Shown in pieces: positions 8,921 through 20,699 of a stretch of DNA of 64,000 bases. A model generated the notes under the pieces. The model was not told where the DNA came from. It ran no database searches and was given only the letters and a program-made list of their open reading frames with translations. Each line of letters begins with the position of its first letter. Within the stretch, counting starts at the first letter, position 1. Source of the stretch: Flavobacterium lacisediminis (GTDB taxonomy: Bacteria; Bacteroidota; Bacteroidia; Flavobacteriales; Flavobacteriaceae); NCBI RefSeq assembly GCF_025909975.1, contig NZ_JAPCIO010000005.1:62001-126000 (forward strand), written 5' to 3'. The position numbers were made by a program, and so were the translations under genes.

Positions 8921-9778
8921 ATGATTTCAGAAGTGCAATTTCAAAAAGAATTAGAGTTAATTATTAGTAATGCCATTCGTGAAGATGTTGGAGATGGCGA
9001 TCATAGTTCACTTGCATGTATTCCAGCTTCAGCTCAAGGAAAAGCGAAGTTATTAGTTAAAGATGAGGGAATTATTGCTGGAGTAGAATTTGCCAAAATG
9101 ATTTTTCATTATGTAGATAAAGACATGAAAGTGGAAACTTTTATCAATGATGGTGAAAGAGTAAAATATGGTGATGTTGTTTTTCATGTTTCAGGAAGTT
9201 CGCAATCTATTTTAAAAGCAGAGCGTTTGGTGCTGAATTCGATGCAACGTATGAGCGCTATCGCAACAAAAACCAAAATGTTTGTTGATTTATTAGAAGG
9301 AACAAATTCTAAAATTTTAGATACGAGAAAAACCACACCAGGAATTCGTGCCATCGAAAAATGGTCAGTGAAAATTGGTGGAGGTGAAAATCATCGTTTT
9401 GCGTTGTACGATATGATTATGTTGAAAGACAATCACAACGATTTTGCAGGTGGAATTCCGCAAGCGATTGCTAAGACAAAGCAATATTTGATTGATAATA
9501 ATAAAGATTTAAAAATCATTGTTGAAGCCAGAAATTTAGAAGAAGTTCAACAAATTTTAGATGCTGGCGGTGTTTACCGAATTTTATTAGATAATTTCGA
9601 TTACGAAACGACTAAGAAAGCAGTAGCTATGATTGGAGATCAAAGTTTGACAGAATCTTCAGGAAACATCAATGAAAAAACCATTCGCAATTATGCAGAA
9701 TGTGGAGTGAATTATATTTCTTCTGGTGCATTAACGCATTCAGTTTATAATATGGATTTAAGTTTAAAAGCAATATAA
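8921..9778 (+). CDS. nadC: Nicotinate-nucleotide pyrophosphorylase (quinolinate PRTase)
   Basis: A 285-residue enzyme of de novo NAD synthesis that turns quinolinate and PRPP into nicotinate mononucleotide, CO2 and pyrophosphate. The N-terminal domain carries REDVGDGDHSS. The alpha/beta barrel contains ERLVLNSMQRMSAIAT, LDTRKTTPG and GGGENHRF, which supply the Arg, His and Lys residues that bind quinolinate and phosphates, then LKDNH. The length is normal. The next gene starts 3 bases after the stop, so nadC heads a short operon with the YihY protein and probably the exported chalcone-isomerase-fold protein. Confidence 0.95.
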   Translation: MISEVQFQKELELIISNAIREDVGDGDHSSLACIPASAQGKAKLLVKDEGIIAGVEFAKMIFHYVDKDMKVETFINDGERVKYGDVVFHVSGSSQSILKAERLVLNSMQRMSAIATKTKMFVDLLEGTNSKILDTRKTTPGIRAIEKWSVKIGGGENHRFALYDMIMLKDNHNDFAGGIPQAIAKTKQYLIDNNKDLKIIVEARNLEEVQQILDAGGVYRILLDNFDYETTKKAVAMIGDQSLTESSGNINEKTIRNYAECGVNYISSGALTHSVYNMDLSLKAI

Positions 9779-9781
9779 ATT

Positions 9782-10705
9782 ATGTCCGAAGAAATAGAAA
9801 ATAAACTCAATAAAATTCCTGTTGTAAAGCAATTGGTTGCAATTACCAAAGCCATAAAGCTAAAAACTTTAGAAGGATTGTCGCTTTATGATATTTTGGA
9901 ACTTTATGTTTTGGGAATTTTCAAAGGCGCTTTTTCATACAGGGCCAGTTCTATTGCGTTTAGTTTCTTTATGGCGTTATTTCCATTTGCTTTATTTATT
10001 CTGAATTTAATTCCGTTTATTCCGTTAGAGAATTTTCAAGCCGATTTTTTAGAGTTTGTAGAAGAAGGTGTTCCGCCTAATACTTATGACGCTATTGAAG
10101 CTATTTTGAGAGATATTATGGAAACCAGTCATCAAGGCTTACTTTCATCAGGTTTTATTTTGTCTATTTTATTGATGACCAATGGTATTAATGCTATTTT
10201 GGGCGGATTTGAAATGTCAGCTCACATTACTATTACTAGAGGTTTTTTTAGACAATATTTTATTTCTTTAGCCATTTCTTTAGTGTTGTCTATGATTTTA
10301 TTAATTACAGTTGCAGCTATCGTTATTGCTGAGGTAATGATTCAAAAGATTAACATTAGAGGTTATGTTGCTGATGTTTCAGTGATTGAATGGAGTAGGT
10401 ATGGATTTATACTTTTAATGATTTTAATCACAACTTCAATATTATATAAGTTTGGAGCAAAAGAAACTTCAAGTATTGCATTCATTAGCTATGGTGCGGT
10501 TTTTACCACCATTTTAATTGTGCTTTCTTCTTATATTTTTGGAATATATGTAACTAAATTTGCTAAGTATAATGAGTTGTATGGTTCAATTGGTACACTT
10601 CTTGTATTAATGTTTTACATCTGGATAAATTGCATGGTTTTGTTACTAGGTTTCGAATTAAATGCAACTATTTCAAAATTGAAAAGAAAAAATTTATATA
10701 TTTAA
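9782..10705 (+). CDS. YihY/BrkB-family inner-membrane protein
   Basis: A 307-residue multi-pass membrane protein. Hydrophobic segments are visible at about 60-80 (FFMALFPFALFILNLIPF), 120-140, 165-190, 215-235, 245-265 and 275-300, which fits the six-helix YihY (formerly and wrongly 'ribonuclease BN') family. Its motifs GAFSYRASSIAFSFFMALFP near residue 50 and the C-terminal GSIGTLLVLMFYIW are diagnostic. The biochemical function of the family is not established. It begins 3 bases after nadC and is 20 bases from the next gene. Confidence 0.88.
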   Translation: MSEEIENKLNKIPVVKQLVAITKAIKLKTLEGLSLYDILELYVLGIFKGAFSYRASSIAFSFFMALFPFALFILNLIPFIPLENFQADFLEFVEEGVPPNTYDAIEAILRDIMETSHQGLLSSGFILSILLMTNGINAILGGFEMSAHITITRGFFRQYFISLAISLVLSMILLITVAAIVIAEVMIQKINIRGYVADVSVIEWSRYGFILLMILITTSILYKFGAKETSSIAFISYGAVFTTILIVLSSYIFGIYVTKFAKYNELYGSIGTLLVLMFYIWINCMVLLLGFELNATISKLKRKNLYI

Positions 10706-10725
10706 CCAAACTAAAAAAATAAATT

Positions 10726-11289
10726 ATGAGAAAACAAGTTATTACATTTTTAATGTTGATTGCAACTGTATTTACTGTAAATGCACAAAAAACTGTAGCA
10801 GGAGTTAAGGTAGATGCTAAAATGAATTTAGAAGGTCAATCTTTAGTATTAAACGGAGCTGGAACTCGTGTTAAAATGTTTATGGACATGTATGTTGGAG
10901 CTTTATATTTAGAGAAAAAAAGTACAAATGCTTCTGAAATCATGAACAGTAAAGAAGGAGCTGCTATCAAATTAAACATCGTTTCAGGTTTGATTACTTC
11001 TGAAAAAATGGTATCAGCTATTAATGAAGGTTTTGAAAATTCAACAGGTAAGAAAACAGCACCATTAAAAGCTAAAATTGATAAATTCAAAGGTTTCTTT
11101 AAAGAAGAAATTAAAAAAGGTGATGTTTTCATTATTATCAATGTGCCAAACGAAGGAGTTGTTGTTTACAAAAACGGAGTTAAAAAAGGAAGCATCGATG
11201 GACAAGATTTCAAAAAAGCTTTATTCGGAATTTGGTTATGCGACAAACCAGCTGATAAAGACTTAAAAGACGAAATGTTAGGGAAATAA
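10726..11289 (+). CDS. Exported chalcone isomerase-like protein
   Basis: A 187-residue protein with a signal peptide (residues 1-20, ending VNAQ). The mature part fits the bacterial chalcone-isomerase-like family: GVKVDAKMNLEGQ, then LVLNGAGTRVKMFMDMYVGALYLE, and the C-terminal KALFGIWLCDKPADKDLKDEMLG. Such bacterial proteins are thought to bind fatty-acid-like ligands and lack the plant enzyme's flavonoid activity; the function in Flavobacteria is unknown. It is the third gene of the nadC-yihY group and is closed by a strong terminator. Confidence 0.85.
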   Translation: MRKQVITFLMLIATVFTVNAQKTVAGVKVDAKMNLEGQSLVLNGAGTRVKMFMDMYVGALYLEKKSTNASEIMNSKEGAAIKLNIVSGLITSEKMVSAINEGFENSTGKKTAPLKAKIDKFKGFFKEEIKKGDVFIIINVPNEGVVVYKNGVKKGSIDGQDFKKALFGIWLCDKPADKDLKDEMLGK

Positions 11290-11310
11290 TTCTAACTAAA
11301 AATATAAATC

Positions 11311-11339
11311 AAGCGTTCTCATTCGAGGACGCTTTTTTT
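11311..11339 (+). terminator. Rho-independent terminator
   Basis: AAGCGTTCTC, loop ATTC, GAGGACGCTT and a T run; a 10-bp stem with one G-U pair. It ends the nadC transcript. Confidence 0.85.
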
Positions 11340-11370
11340 ATTGTAGTTGTTCATCTTTTCTCTTTTTTCT

Positions 11371-11401
11371 TTTCTCTATTCTCTTTTTCAAACTATATTT
11401 G
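11371..11401 (+). promoter_or_regulatory. Candidate priA promoter abutting the start codon
   Basis: TATATTTG (11394-11401) matches the -7 consensus, and TTTC (11371-11374), one base off TTTG, stands exactly 19 bases upstream. Only four bases separate the -7 element from the ATG at 11406, so the transcript would begin at or next to the start codon. Confidence 0.5.
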
Positions 11402-11405
11402 TTCT

Positions 11406-13856
11406 ATGCTGTATTTTATCGAAGTCGTTTTACCGTTGGCTGTTTCTAAAACCTTTACTTATCAGGTTTCGGAAGCTGAATTTCACTACATTCAAATTGG
11501 AATGCGAGTGGCAGTTCCATTTGGTAAAACCAAGATTTATACCGCATTAGTTTTAGATAAAAACAACACACCACCTCAATTATACGAAGCCAAAGAAATT
11601 CATCAAATTTTAGATGAAAAACCTGTTGTGAATCTTCATCAAATTGAGCATTGGAAATGGATTGCTTCTTATTATATGTGTTCGCTTGGTGAAGTGTTTC
11701 GAAGTGCATTGCCTTCAGGTTATATTTTGGAAAGTGAAACGATTATTTCGGCAAGAGAAAATGCGGAATTAGATTCGGATGATTTAAAGGATGATGAGTA
11801 TCTAATCTTAGAAGCTTTAAAAAGCCAATCTTCGATTACGGTTCAAGATGTGATTAAAATTTTGGGTAAGAAAACGGTTTTTCCTATCATAAATCGATTG
11901 TTAGCAAAAGGAGCTTTGGTGTTGCAAGAAGAAATTTCGGAACAATACAAACCCAAGTTGGTTCGCTATATCAAATTGCATGAATCTTTTTTACAACAAG
12001 AACAATTAGCCGAGTTATTGGAAGTGTTATCCAAAGCCAAGAAACAACGCGAATTGGTTCTACATTATTTCCAATTACAAGCTCGTGAAAAAGCACCAAT
12101 TTCCGTAAAAAAACTTATCGAAACTTCCGGAAGTTCTGCAGCTATTGTAAAGTCCTTAGTTGATAAAACGATTTTCGAAGAATATTATATTGCGCAAGAT
12201 AGAGTTGCTTTCGATAAAGAAGACGATAGTCAATTCATGTTAAGTGAAGCGCAACAAGTAGCTTTCGATAGTATTCAGGAAAATTTTAAAACCTTTGATG
12301 TAAATTTATTACACGGCGTTACGGCTTCAGGTAAAACCGAAATTTATATCAAACTATTAGAGCAATATATTAAGGAAGGAAAGCAAGTTTTGTTTTTATT
12401 GCCAGAAATTGCTTTAACTACTCAATTAGTGCAAAGATTAACAGCTTATTTCGGAAATGAAGTTGCCGTTTTTCATTCAAAATATACAAATAACGAACGG
12501 ATTGAAGTTTGGAATCAAGTCTTAGAAAATTCTCCAAAAGCTAAAGTGGTTATTGGTGTTCGAAGTGCTTTGTTTCTTCCATTTTCAAATCTAGGGTGTA
12601 TTATTGTAGATGAAGAACACGAACAAACATTCAAACAAAACGATCCAGCACCAAGATATCATGCCCGCGATGCTGCTATAGTTTTAGCGAAGCAGCACGG
12701 AGCAAAAGTAGTTTTGGGAAGCGCGACTCCATCTTTGGAAACCTATTATAATGTGCAATCCAATAAATACGGTTTAACTGAATTGAAAGTGCGCTATGGA
12801 AACGTTGTTTTGCCTGAAATCAAATTGGTCGATTTGAAAGACAAATATTTCAGAAAGAAAATGTCGGGGCATTTTTCTGATGAATTATTGGAAGAAATTA
12901 CAGAAACCTTATCGAAAGGAGAGCAAGTTATATTATTTCAAAACCGAAGAGGATTTTCGCCTTATGTGGAATGCATGACGTGTGGTCATGTGCCACATTG
13001 CCCAAGTTGCGATGTAAGTTTGACGTATTACAAATTCAAAAATCAATTGCGTTGTCATTATTGTGGTCATTCGATTGCGAATCCTACGCATTGTCACAGT
13101 TGCCAATCGGTAGATTTAACAACTAAAGGTTTCGGAACGGAACAAATTGAAATGGAATTGAAAACCCTTTTTCCAGAGAAAAATATCGGAAGAATGGATC
13201 AAGATACCACACGAGGAAAATTTGGCTTCGAAAAAATTATCGATTCCTTCAAAAATAGAGAAATTGATGTTTTGGTAGGAACGCAAATGTTAGCCAAAGG
13301 TTTGGATTTTGATAATGTAACTTTAGTTGGGATTCTAAATGCCGATAACTTATTAAACCAACCGAATTTCAGAGCCTACGAAAGAGCTTATCAAATGATG
13401 ATGCAAGTTTCGGGTAGGGCAGGACGTTCGGAGAAAAAAGGTAAAGTAGTTATTCAAACGTATAATCCATATCATAATACCATCCAGCAAGTTTTGGGTA
13501 ATGATTATATGGGAATGTATAAAGAACAAATTTACGAACGCCAGAATTTCAAATACCCGCCTTTCTTTAGATTAGTGAAACTTACTTTGAAACATCGTGA
13601 TTTTGATAAACTGAAAGAAGGTTCTATGTGGATTTATAACGTGTTGTCTCAAAATTTAGATATGCCAGTTTTAGGTCCGGAAGAGCCAGCTATAAATAGA
13701 ATTCGAAATGAATACATTCGCACGATTATGATTAAAATTCCAGTTCAGAAGCATTTGGGCAATACCAAAAAAAATATTGCGAAAGTGCTCATGAGTTTTG
13801 AAGCAGTTCCGCAATATCGTGCTATTAAGGTAAAAGTTGATGTCGACGTTTATTAA
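11406..13856 (+). CDS. priA: Primosomal protein N' (replication restart helicase PriA)
   Basis: An 816-residue superfamily 2 DNA helicase that recognises stalled forks and reloads the replicative helicase. In order: an N-terminal 3'-DNA-binding domain (about 1-100), a winged-helix region, Walker A GVTASGKTE at about 304-312, DEEH at 402-405, and GSATPSLE. The two zinc-binding clusters CMTCGHVPHCPSC and CHYCGHSIANPTHCHSC follow, then the helicase C-terminal part with GTQMLAKGLDF and QVSGRAGR. The start at 11406 gives the usual N-terminus FIEVVLPLAVSKTFTY. The stop overlaps the convergent LytTR gene by 4 bases, with no terminator between them. Confidence 0.96.
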   Translation: MLYFIEVVLPLAVSKTFTYQVSEAEFHYIQIGMRVAVPFGKTKIYTALVLDKNNTPPQLYEAKEIHQILDEKPVVNLHQIEHWKWIASYYMCSLGEVFRSALPSGYILESETIISARENAELDSDDLKDDEYLILEALKSQSSITVQDVIKILGKKTVFPIINRLLAKGALVLQEEISEQYKPKLVRYIKLHESFLQQEQLAELLEVLSKAKKQRELVLHYFQLQAREKAPISVKKLIETSGSSAAIVKSLVDKTIFEEYYIAQDRVAFDKEDDSQFMLSEAQQVAFDSIQENFKTFDVNLLHGVTASGKTEIYIKLLEQYIKEGKQVLFLLPEIALTTQLVQRLTAYFGNEVAVFHSKYTNNERIEVWNQVLENSPKAKVVIGVRSALFLPFSNLGCIIVDEEHEQTFKQNDPAPRYHARDAAIVLAKQHGAKVVLGSATPSLETYYNVQSNKYGLTELKVRYGNVVLPEIKLVDLKDKYFRKKMSGHFSDELLEEITETLSKGEQVILFQNRRGFSPYVECMTCGHVPHCPSCDVSLTYYKFKNQLRCHYCGHSIANPTHCHSCQSVDLTTKGFGTEQIEMELKTLFPEKNIGRMDQDTTRGKFGFEKIIDSFKNREIDVLVGTQMLAKGLDFDNVTLVGILNADNLLNQPNFRAYERAYQMMMQVSGRAGRSEKKGKVVIQTYNPYHNTIQQVLGNDYMGMYKEQIYERQNFKYPPFFRLVKLTLKHRDFDKLKEGSMWIYNVLSQNLDMPVLGPEEPAINRIRNEYIRTIMIKIPVQKHLGNTKKNIAKVLMSFEAVPQYRAIKVKVDVDVY

Positions 13857-14554
13857 GCGTTTTCGATTGCTTTTACAATTTCTTCTTTCTTGTTACGACT
13901 CAAAGGAATTTTCGTATTTCCAATTTCAGCAAACTTACTATTGAATTTTTCGACTCTATCTAAATTGATAATATAAGACTTGTGTACTCGAATGAATTTA
14001 CCTTCTGGAAGTTCTTTTTCAAAACCTTTCATAGTTGATAGTACCAAATGACTTTCATCGTCGGTAACCACTTTGATGTAATCGCCATAGGCTTCAATCC
14101 ATTTAATTTTAGAAACATACACTTTAAGTTTCTTTAAATTGCTTTTTATTACGATACTATCGCCATGTTCTTCATGATTTTCGTAACGTAGCGCATGAAG
14201 TTCTGTTGCTTTCTTTACTGCTTTATTAAAACGTTCTTTAGAAATAGGTTTTTGTAGAAAATCAGTTGCTTCATAATCAAAAGCTTTTACTGCGTAATCT
14301 GCTTTTGAAGTAATGAATATAATTTGTGGTTTGGTTTTTAGTCCGTCTAATAAGTCGAAACCGTTAATTAGCGGCATCTCGATGTCTAAGAAGATTAAAT
14401 CAATAGTGTTATTGTTGATACAATTCTTTGCCTCAAGAGCATTGGCAAAATCTCCTACTAAGTTTAATAATGTTGATTCGTTAACTAATTTTGTGATGGT
14501 AATTCTTTGAATAGCACTATCATCTACAACGATACAATTCAACTTCATGGGCAT
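13853..14554 (-). CDS. LytTR-family response regulator
   Basis: A 233-residue two-component regulator. The receiver domain (about 1-120) shows the acidic pair Asp11-Asp12, the phospho-acceptor Asp57 in FLDIEMP, the Thr/Ser of FITSK and the Lys of FLQKPIS. The LytTR DNA-binding domain (about 135-232) includes WIEAYGDYIKV and FIRVHKSYIINLDRV, the typical end of such domains. Translation could start at 14554 or two codons later at 14548. No histidine kinase is adjacent, so the LytS-type partner is encoded elsewhere. The gene converges with priA. Confidence 0.92.
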   Translation of the reverse strand: MPMKLNCIVVDDSAIQRITITKLVNESTLLNLVGDFANALEAKNCINNNTIDLIFLDIEMPLINGFDLLDGLKTKPQIIFITSKADYAVKAFDYEATDFLQKPISKERFNKAVKKATELHALRYENHEEHGDSIVIKSNLKKLKVYVSKIKWIEAYGDYIKVVTDDESHLVLSTMKGFEKELPEGKFIRVHKSYIINLDRVEKFNSKFAEIGNTKIPLSRNKKEEIVKAIENA

Positions 14555-14571
14555 ATATTTTTATAGTTTGT

Positions 14572-14602
14572 TAAAAGTAGAACAATTATTACAACTACAC
14601 AA
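14572..14602 (-). promoter_or_regulatory. Weak candidate promoter for the LytTR regulator
   Basis: On the minus strand, TTG (14600-14602) is followed after 20 bases by TACTTTTA (14572-14579), one base off TAnnTTTG. It lies 17 bases before the first possible ATG. Confidence 0.35.
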
Positions 14603-14636
14603 GTTTTTTTATGTAAAAATTAATAATTGGTTATGC

Positions 14637-14666
14637 TTGTAATTTCAAATAAAAGTATTATTTTTG
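14637..14666 (+). promoter_or_regulatory. rpsF-rpsR-rplI operon promoter, TTG-N19-TATTTTTG
   Basis: TTG (14637-14639) is followed after exactly 19 bases by TATTTTTG (14659-14666), a canonical Bacteroidota promoter. It predicts a leader of about 25-30 bases, too short for the S6:S18 leader structure known from other phyla. It also shows that the frame upstream of 14699 is not translated. Confidence 0.75.
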
Positions 14667-14698
14667 CACCCAATTTTATAACAATAAATATAAAGATT

Positions 14699-15040
14699 AT
14701 GAATCATTATGAAACTGTTTTCATCTTGAATCCCGTTTTATCTGAGCAACAGGTAAAGGAAACAGTAAGCAAGTTTGAAGATTTTCTTACTTCTAAAGGG
14801 TCTGAGATGGTATCGAAAGAAGATTGGGGCTTAAAAAAATTAGCTTACGAAATTCAACACAAGAAAAGTGGATTTTACCACTTATTCGAATTCAAAGCGC
14901 CAGCTGAAATTATTATTGCATTTGAAACTGAATTCCGTCGTGACGAGCGTGTTATGCGTTTCTTAACTGTGTCTTTAGACAAACATGCAATTTCTTGGGC
15001 AGAAAGAAGAAGAGTTAAATTAAAAGCTAAATCAAACTAA
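14699..15040 (+). CDS. rpsF: 30S ribosomal protein S6
   Basis: A 113-residue ribosomal protein that binds 16S rRNA as a heterodimer with S18. The start at 14699 gives the usual N-terminus [11 protein letters not shown]; the frame is open to 14627, but the promoter lies inside that extension. [12 protein letters not shown] and GFYHLFEF are core motifs, and the C-terminus is basic. First gene of rpsF-rpsR-rplI, 2 bases from rpsR. Confidence 0.97.
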   Translation: MNHYETVFILNPVLSEQQVKETVSKFEDFLTSKGSEMVSKEDWGLKKLAYEIQHKKSGFYHLFEFKAPAEIIIAFETEFRRDERVMRFLTVSLDKHAISWAERRRVKLKAKSN

Positions 15041-15042
15041 TC

Positions 15043-15339
15043 ATGTCTACATTAGAGCAATCTGCAAAAGGTAAAAAAGACGGAGATATCAGATATCTTA
15101 CGCCTTTAAACATAGATACAAACAAAACTAAAAAGTATTGTCGTTTCAAAAAATCAGGTATCAAATATATCGATTATAAAGACGCAGACTTTTTATTGAA
15201 ATTTGTTAACGAGCAAGGTAAAATTTTACCAAGACGTTTAACAGGTACTTCATTAAAATACCAAAGAAAAGTTTCTGTAGCTGTTAAAAGAGCTCGTCAC
15301 TTAGCTTTAATGCCATACGTGGCCGATTTATTAAAATAA
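15043..15339 (+). CDS. rpsR: 30S ribosomal protein S18
   Basis: A 98-residue ribosomal protein, partner of S6 on the platform of the small subunit. The family motifs [26 protein letters not shown] and the basic [11 protein letters not shown] are all present. The N-terminus is slightly longer than in Escherichia coli, as is usual in this phylum. A 60-base spacer with a hairpin separates it from rplI. Confidence 0.97.
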   Translation: MSTLEQSAKGKKDGDIRYLTPLNIDTNKTKKYCRFKKSGIKYIDYKDADFLLKFVNEQGKILPRRLTGTSLKYQRKVSVAVKRARHLALMPYVADLLK

Positions 15340-15352
15340 TATCAACTAAGTT

Positions 15353-15377
15353 GTTGGTTTCCGTTAAGGAACCTAAC
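15353..15377 (+). promoter_or_regulatory. Intercistronic hairpin between rpsR and rplI
   Basis: GTTGGTTTCC and GGAACCTAAC can pair around the loop GTTAA with one mismatch and one G-U pair. No T run follows, so it is not a simple terminator. It lies 22 bases ahead of the rplI start and could be a processing, attenuation or autoregulatory site. Confidence 0.4.
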
Positions 15378-15399
15378 TTCTAATTAAAAGGACAACAAC

Positions 15400-15843
15400 A
15401 TGGAACTTATCTTAAAACAAGACGTTCAAAATTTAGGATTTAAAGATGACGTAGTAACTGTGAAAAACGGATACGGACGTAACTTCTTAATCCCTCAAGG
15501 TGCAGCTATTTTAGCTACTCCTTCTGCTAAAAAAGTTTTAGCTGAAAACTTAAAGCAAAAAGCACACAAAGAAGCTAAAATCGTTGCAGATGCAAAATCT
15601 TTAGCTGAGGCTTTAAAAGCTTTAGAAATTAAAATTACTGCTAAAGCAGGTGGTGATAAATTGTTTGGTTCAGTTACTAACGCTAACATTGTAGAGGCAT
15701 TAGAAGCTAACGGTCATTCAATTGATAGAAAATTCATCACAAGTGGTGTAGTAAAACGTGTAGGTAAATATACTGCAAGCGTAAGATTACATAGAGATGT
15801 TATTGTTGATTTACCATACGAAATCGTTGGTGAAAAAGCATAA
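15400..15843 (+). CDS. rplI: 50S ribosomal protein L9
   Basis: A 147-residue ribosomal protein with the N-terminal RNA-binding domain signature (LGFKDDVVTVKNGYGRNFLIP), a long central helix rich in Lys and Ala, and a C-terminal globular domain with KLFGSVTNANI. Length and order are normal. Last gene of the rpsF operon; a strong terminator follows. Confidence 0.97.
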   Translation: MELILKQDVQNLGFKDDVVTVKNGYGRNFLIPQGAAILATPSAKKVLAENLKQKAHKEAKIVADAKSLAEALKALEIKITAKAGGDKLFGSVTNANIVEALEANGHSIDRKFITSGVVKRVGKYTASVRLHRDVIVDLPYEIVGEKA

Positions 15844-15863
15844 TTTTTCTTAAAATATAAATT

Positions 15864-15892
15864 AGCTCCGATTTTATCGGGGCTTTTTTTTT
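15864..15892 (+). terminator. Rho-independent terminator of the ribosomal operon
   Basis: AGCTCCGAT, loop TTT, ATCGGGGCT and eight T; a 9-bp stem with one G-U pair. Confidence 0.88.
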
Positions 15893-15916
15893 ATCTTTAC
15901 TTTATAAAATTACTAC

Positions 15917-19061
<3,145 letters not shown>

Positions 19062-19081
<20 letters not shown>

Positions 19082-19775
19082 AATTGATAAAAGTATTGAT
19101 GCTAAAGCAAGTGCAGCATTATATGTTTACTTTATAGCGTATTTGTGTTATTTGTTTTTCTTTAGAATTTATGATGATTTAGATATTGCTTTGATATTTA
19201 AACCTATAATAGTTCCAAGCATAGCTTTTGCTTATTTTTTCATTACAAAGTCACCAAAAATATACCTTAATTTAGGTTTGTTTTTAGTCATTTTCTTAGC
19301 GGATAACCTAATTTTACTTGAAGAAAGAGATATTAAGGTTTTTTCAACTTATTTGTATTTAATTGCTATTGCAATTTTGTTTAGTTACGTAGTAACTGAT
19401 TCTAAACTCTTTAAAAGAAACCAATTTTTACAGAATAATTTCAAGTATTTTATTATTTCTTACTTAGTTTTAGTGATACTTTACAAAGTAGCCAGTATGA
19501 CTTTAAATGTAGAATTTAAAGAGTTTTTTGTAGTAATTGGATATATTGTAATGTTCTTAATGGTTTTGATTTTAAGTATTTACAATGCTTTGCGATTTAA
19601 GTCTATTGCATCACGATTTTTATTGTTAACAATACTTTGTCTGTTTTTTTCGGATGTCTTTATAGCATTGAACAAATATTACAGTAAAAATGATTTGTTT
19701 ATTTACATTTCTTGTATCTTCGAAATCCCAACCTATTATTTTCTTCTGAAGTATTTATTGCACAGAGAAAAGTAA
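19062..19775 (+). CDS. Multi-pass membrane protein, second of a tandem pair (YhhN-like?)
   Basis: A 237-residue membrane protein of about eight helices, paralogous to the preceding gene: KPIIVPSIAFAYF near residue 50, LADNLILL near 85, FFSDVFIALNK near 200 and a final helix with EIPTYYFLLKYLL. The spacing of the KP, Asp and Glu marks resembles YhhN-like proteins; I would not claim lysoplasmalogenase activity. It starts inside the previous gene (20-base overlap), implying translational coupling, and ends directly against the convergent 5'-nucleotidase gene. Confidence 0.72.
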
Positions 19776-20690
19776 TTACACAATAATATTCTTTGTTTGA
19801 TTGTGATGCAATTTATCGTTAGATAAGTAGAAATCAATTCGTCCTAAATTTACACCAAAACATCCCACTTGATTAATCAAAACCTCTTTTCCTTCGCTAT
19901 TTTTTTCAATTACAGGTTTGTCTAAAAAAGTATGGGTGTGACCTCCAATAATCAAATCAATGTTTTTAGTCTTATGAGCCAATAGAATATCACTTGGTTT
20001 CTCCGGTTCGTCTTTGTACTTGAATCCTAAATGGGATAAGCAAATTACCAAATCACATTTCTTTTCTTCTTTTAAAATCCGGGTCATGTCTTGCGCTACT
20101 TCAATTGGATTGTTGTAAACGGTTTCTTTATAAAGTTTCTTATCAACAAGTCCGTCTAATTGAACGCCTAATCCGAAAATCCCAATATTAATTCCGTCTT
20201 TAATAATGATTTTATAAGGTTTTACAATTTCATTCAAAACCGTATTTTTAAAATCATAATTTGCTGATACAAAATCAAACCTTGCATGAGGTAATTGGGC
20301 ATAAAAACCATCAATTCCATTGTCAAAATCGTGATTTCCCATTGTGGCAACATCGTATTGCATCATGCTCATTAATTTAAATTCCAATTCGCCACCATAA
20401 TAATTGAAATACGGAGTTCCTTGAAAAATATCACCAGCATCTAATAAAAGCACATTTTTTTCTTCTTTTCTAATGCTTTCAATAATCGCAGCTCTTCTAG
20501 CAGCTCCACCCATGTTTGGGTTTTTTGGATGATCAATAGGAAATGGATCGATATGACTGTGCGTATCATTCGTATGTAAAATGGTAATCTTCTTGGTTTC
20601 TAATGTAGAAAAACTACTTAAACTTACGCCTGATAAACCAAGTAAAGCCGAACTCGCAGCTGTTTTTTGGATAAAATCTCTTCTCTTCAT
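19776..20690 (-). CDS. 5'-nucleotidase/UshA-type metallophosphatase, catalytic domain only
   Basis: A 304-residue exported metallophosphoesterase. The N-terminus MKRRDFIQKTAA followed by a hydrophobic stretch looks like a Tat signal (RRDFI). The dinuclear metal motifs appear in order: HTNDTHSH, DAGDIFQGTP, MGNHDFDNG, SHLGFK and GGHTHTF. This is the N-terminal half of the UshA/5'-nucleotidase family, which hydrolyses nucleotides and related phosphoesters in the periplasm. The usual C-terminal substrate-binding domain is missing here but is encoded by the gene just upstream (20700-21488), 9 bases away. Together they form a split enzyme. Confidence 0.88.
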   Translation of the reverse strand: MKRRDFIQKTAASSALLGLSGVSLSSFSTLETKKITILHTNDTHSHIDPFPIDHPKNPNMGGAARRAAIIESIRKEEKNVLLLDAGDIFQGTPYFNYYGGELEFKLMSMMQYDVATMGNHDFDNGIDGFYAQLPHARFDFVSANYDFKNTVLNEIVKPYKIIIKDGINIGIFGLGVQLDGLVDKKLYKETVYNNPIEVAQDMTRILKEEKKCDLVICLSHLGFKYKDEPEKPSDILLAHKTKNIDLIIGGHTHTFLDKPVIEKNSEGKEVLINQVGCFGVNLGRIDFYLSNDKLHHNQTKNIIV

Positions 20691-20699
20691 AGCTAAGTA

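Noticed and set aside
14627..14698. Upstream extension of rpsF to 14627
   Set aside because: It overlaps the TTG-N19-TATTTTTG promoter; S6 proteins start at the ATG at 14699.
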